From: Clostridiales bacterium
Lineage (GTDB): Bacteria > Bacillota > Clostridia > Christensenellales > Aristaeellaceae
DNA length: 14,495 nt
Assembly: GCA_004557905.1 (NCBI GenBank)
Contig: SFFH01000063.1
Coordinates: 1 to 14,495, forward strand
Direction: 5' to 3'
A program made the position numbers and the translations under genes. Below, piece by piece: positions 12,947 through 14,495 of this stretch. The notes beneath the pieces are model-generated. The model saw only the letters and a program-made list of their open reading frames with translations, was not told the origin of the DNA and made no database searches. How positions within the stretch are numbered: the stretch's first letter is position 1; each line of letters begins with the position of its first letter.

Positions 12947-14389
12947 TCAGGTTTTTGGCCTGATGCCCTCCGGAATTGGGCAGACATACGGCGTGGCCGC
13001 CGTGCGAACCCTGAACTCCTCCTGCGCCTGCGCAAGGAGCGCATGATCGCGCATCAGCAGCGCGCCGGTCACGCCGATGACCCTGCCGGCATAGAGCATC
13101 GCCTTGTGCGCGATGGAGCTTTTGCCGATGGCGACGGCCTGCCAGGTGTGGGCAGGCGTGTCGGCGGCCCAGGTGGCGACGGAGATCTGGCTCGTCGGCG
13201 CGCACCAGCTCGCGTCGCCCGCGTCGGTGGATACGGTGATCAGCGGGGAATCGGTCGGCGTGTGCGGCGCGATGAACGCGTACATCGGCTCGCCCTGATG
13301 GGCCAGTACCGCCGCGCGCTCCCTGGCGCCGCACAGGCGGGAGATCTTGGCGAGCGTCTTTTCGGGCGACTCGAGCGCATCGTGCAGGGATCGGGCGAGG
13401 GCGAGCTCCCCGTCCGTGTACTGCGGCACGCCGAGCGCGTGCATCGTGCGAACGAGCGTCTCCTCGATGGTCGTGTTGGGCAGGATGTTGGAGCAGCCCT
13501 TGACAAACTCCATCTCCATCGTCGTGCCGGTCATGATGGCCGCGCCGCGCGCGCAGTCGATCACGCGCTGCTTGATGTCCTCCAGATCGGCAAGCCGCGG
13601 CGAGCGGACGAGGTACACTGCCTCGGCGCTGGCCTGCACCACGTTGGGCGAGGCGCCGCCTGCGTCGGTGATGGCGTAGTGAATGCGCGTGTCCTCCGGC
13701 ACATGCTCGCGCAGGAACTGCACGCCCATGTTCATCAGCTCCAGCGCGTCCAGTGCGCTGCGGCCCAGCTCGGGGCTGCCGGCGGCGTGCGCGCTGCGGC
13801 CCTTGAAGCGGAAGATCATCTTCACGTTCGCCAGCGAGCCGCCCGGCCAGATGCCGGTGTAGTCCCACGGGTGCCAGGTCAGCATTGCGTCGATGCCTGC
13901 AAAGAAGCCGTCGCGCGCCAGAAACGTCTTGGCGCTGCCGGTCTCCTCAGCGGGTGTGCCGAAGTACACGACCGTGCCGGAGAGCGCGCCCGCCGCGATC
14001 TGCTCCTTGATGGCGATGGCGGCGGCCAGCGCGCCCACGCCCAGCAGGTTGTGGCCACAGCCGTGGCCCGCGCCGCCGGGGACGATCGGGTCCTTGATGG
14101 CGCAGCCGGCCTTCTGGCTCAGGCCGCTCAGCGCGTCAAACTCGCCCAGATACGCGATCACCGGACGGCCGCTGCCGTATTCCGCGCGGAAGGCGTTGGG
14201 CATGCCGCCGAGGTTTTCGGTGAGCGTGAAGCCGTTCTTCAAGAGCAGCTCACGGAGCACACCTGCGGAGAAATCCTCGTGAAAATTGACCTCCGGATGC
14301 GCCCAGATGGCGTCGCTGGCCTGGGTATACGCGTCACTGTGCGCATCGACACTGGCGCATATGGCCTGAACAAGTGGGTCCGCGTTCAC
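12947..14389 (-). CDS. M20 family amidohydrolase, AbgB-like (p-aminobenzoyl-glutamate hydrolase subunit B type)
   Basis: A 480-residue zinc metallopeptidase, the same length as E. coli AbgB (481). Shared stretches include LGEFDALSGLSQKAGCA (81-97), GHGCGHNLLG (108-117, metal ligand), PAEETGSAKTF (146-156, with the catalytic glutamate pair), TWHP (171-174), AHAAGSPELGRSALDA (200-215, lid domain histidine), HYAITDAGG, SPNVVQA and HTWQ/SIAHK near the end. AbgB with AbgA cleaves p-aminobenzoyl-glutamate; lone AbgB-like proteins are often labelled amidohydrolase or aminoacylase. No abgA or abgT is in the window. The start is GTG: AGGAGGAG lies 8 bases upstream, while an out-of-frame ATG at 14394-14396 is only one base from that site. 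It precedes argB in the same direction by 101 bases. Confidence 0.88.
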   Translation of the reverse strand: MNADPLVQAICASVDAHSDAYTQASDAIWAHPEVNFHEDFSAGVLRELLLKNGFTLTENLGGMPNAFRAEYGSGRPVIAYLGEFDALSGLSQKAGCAIKDPIVPGGAGHGCGHNLLGVGALAAAIAIKEQIAAGALSGTVVYFGTPAEETGSAKTFLARDGFFAGIDAMLTWHPWDYTGIWPGGSLANVKMIFRFKGRSAHAAGSPELGRSALDALELMNMGVQFLREHVPEDTRIHYAITDAGGASPNVVQASAEAVYLVRSPRLADLEDIKQRVIDCARGAAIMTGTTMEMEFVKGCSNILPNTTIEETLVRTMHALGVPQYTDGELALARSLHDALESPEKTLAKISRLCGARERAAVLAHQGEPMYAFIAPHTPTDSPLITVSTDAGDASWCAPTSQISVATWAADTPAHTWQAVAIGKSSIAHKAMLYAGRVIGVTGALLMRDHALLAQAQEEFRVRTAATPYVCPIPEGIRPKT

Positions 14390-14424
14390 GGTGCATACTC
14401 CTCCTTATATCACACAATGCAACA

Positions 14425-14453
14425 AGTATAGCCGAATAATGCATTACTGTCAA
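14425..14453 (-). promoter_or_regulatory. Promoter of the AbgB-like gene
   Basis: On the - strand the -35 is TTGACA (14453-14448), the spacer 17 bp and the -10 TATACT (14430-14425), a near-perfect housekeeping promoter. AATGCA occurs twice (14416-14421 and 14438-14443), 22 bp apart across the -10 box, a possible protein binding pair. Confidence 0.85.
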
Positions 14454-14462
14454 CATTTGGGC

Positions 14463-14495
14463 AAAGAAAGAGCTGCAAAACGGCGTTTGCAGCTC
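14463..14495 (-). terminator. Terminator of an upstream - strand gene (outside the window)
   Basis: GAGCTGCAAA (14470-14479) and TTTGCAGCTC (14486-14495) form a perfect 10-bp stem with a 6-base loop. On the - strand it is followed by TTTCTTT. It would end transcription of a gene lying beyond the right edge, so the AbgB-like gene starts a new transcription unit. The stem may continue past the window. Confidence 0.8.

Noticed and set aside
14394..14396. ATG on the - strand as start of the AbgB-like gene
   Set aside because: It is out of frame with the protein and only one base from the ribosome binding site; GTG at 14389 has 8-base spacing and is in frame.
13043..14431. A 462-codon + strand frame opposite the AbgB-like gene
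   Set aside because: No family resemblance, no ribosome binding site, and the - strand frame aligns well with AbgB along its length.

Overview
The window is dense, GC-rich DNA with Gram-positive signals: strong AGGAGG-type ribosome binding sites, near-consensus housekeeping promoters (TTGACA / TATAAT, two with a TGG extension before the -10 box) and intrinsic terminators. The gene families (MocR, BioY/BirA, an ABC-2 exporter with an AraC regulator, the 'uncommon form' of ArgC) and the palindromic intergenic repeats fit a Clostridia-class Firmicute, probably a gut anaerobe. This is inference from family content, not a species identification.

Left part, + strand (1-7612). The end of a UvrA-like ABC protein of the drug-resistance type is closed by a terminator. 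A palindromic intergenic repeat follows, then a coupled operon: an AraC regulator with a GyrI-like sensing domain, an ABC ATPase and an ABC-2 permease (two 4-base ATGA overlaps). A separate promoter, buried in a long imperfect inverted repeat, drives a Tet(M)/EF-G-like translational GTPase. That gene overlaps a MocR regulator whose cofactor-binding lysine position holds arginine, and a small lipoprotein follows. Four of these genes belong to families linked with antibiotic self-protection or resistance.

Middle, + strand (7613-9376). A two-gene biotin unit, bioY and bifunctional birA, sits behind a textbook promoter. A BirA-type operator overlaps its -35 box, so BirA probably controls its own operon and biotin uptake. 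A terminator that can work both ways separates it from the convergent arginine genes.

Right part, - strand (14495-9377). After an upstream gene's terminator and a consensus promoter come an AbgB-like M20 peptidase and then argB, argC and argD. argB has its own promoter and a candidate ARG box. The three arg genes encode the steps from N-acetylglutamate to N-acetylornithine. No acetyltransferase or deacetylase of the pathway (argJ, argE, argA) lies in the window. The argB-argC gap carries a 56-bp tandem duplication that includes the end of argB. The argC-argD gap carries a 162-bp inverted-dimer hairpin element.

The strongest items for follow-up are the Arg-for-Lys MocR regulator, the -10 box and ribosome-binding-site hairpin before the Tet(M)-like gene, the bioY-birA operator, the 162-bp hairpin element and the argB 3'-end duplication. 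I did not find one clearly new multi-gene system. The nearest candidate is the Tet(M)-like GTPase / lysine-less MocR / lipoprotein operon beside the exporter genes.
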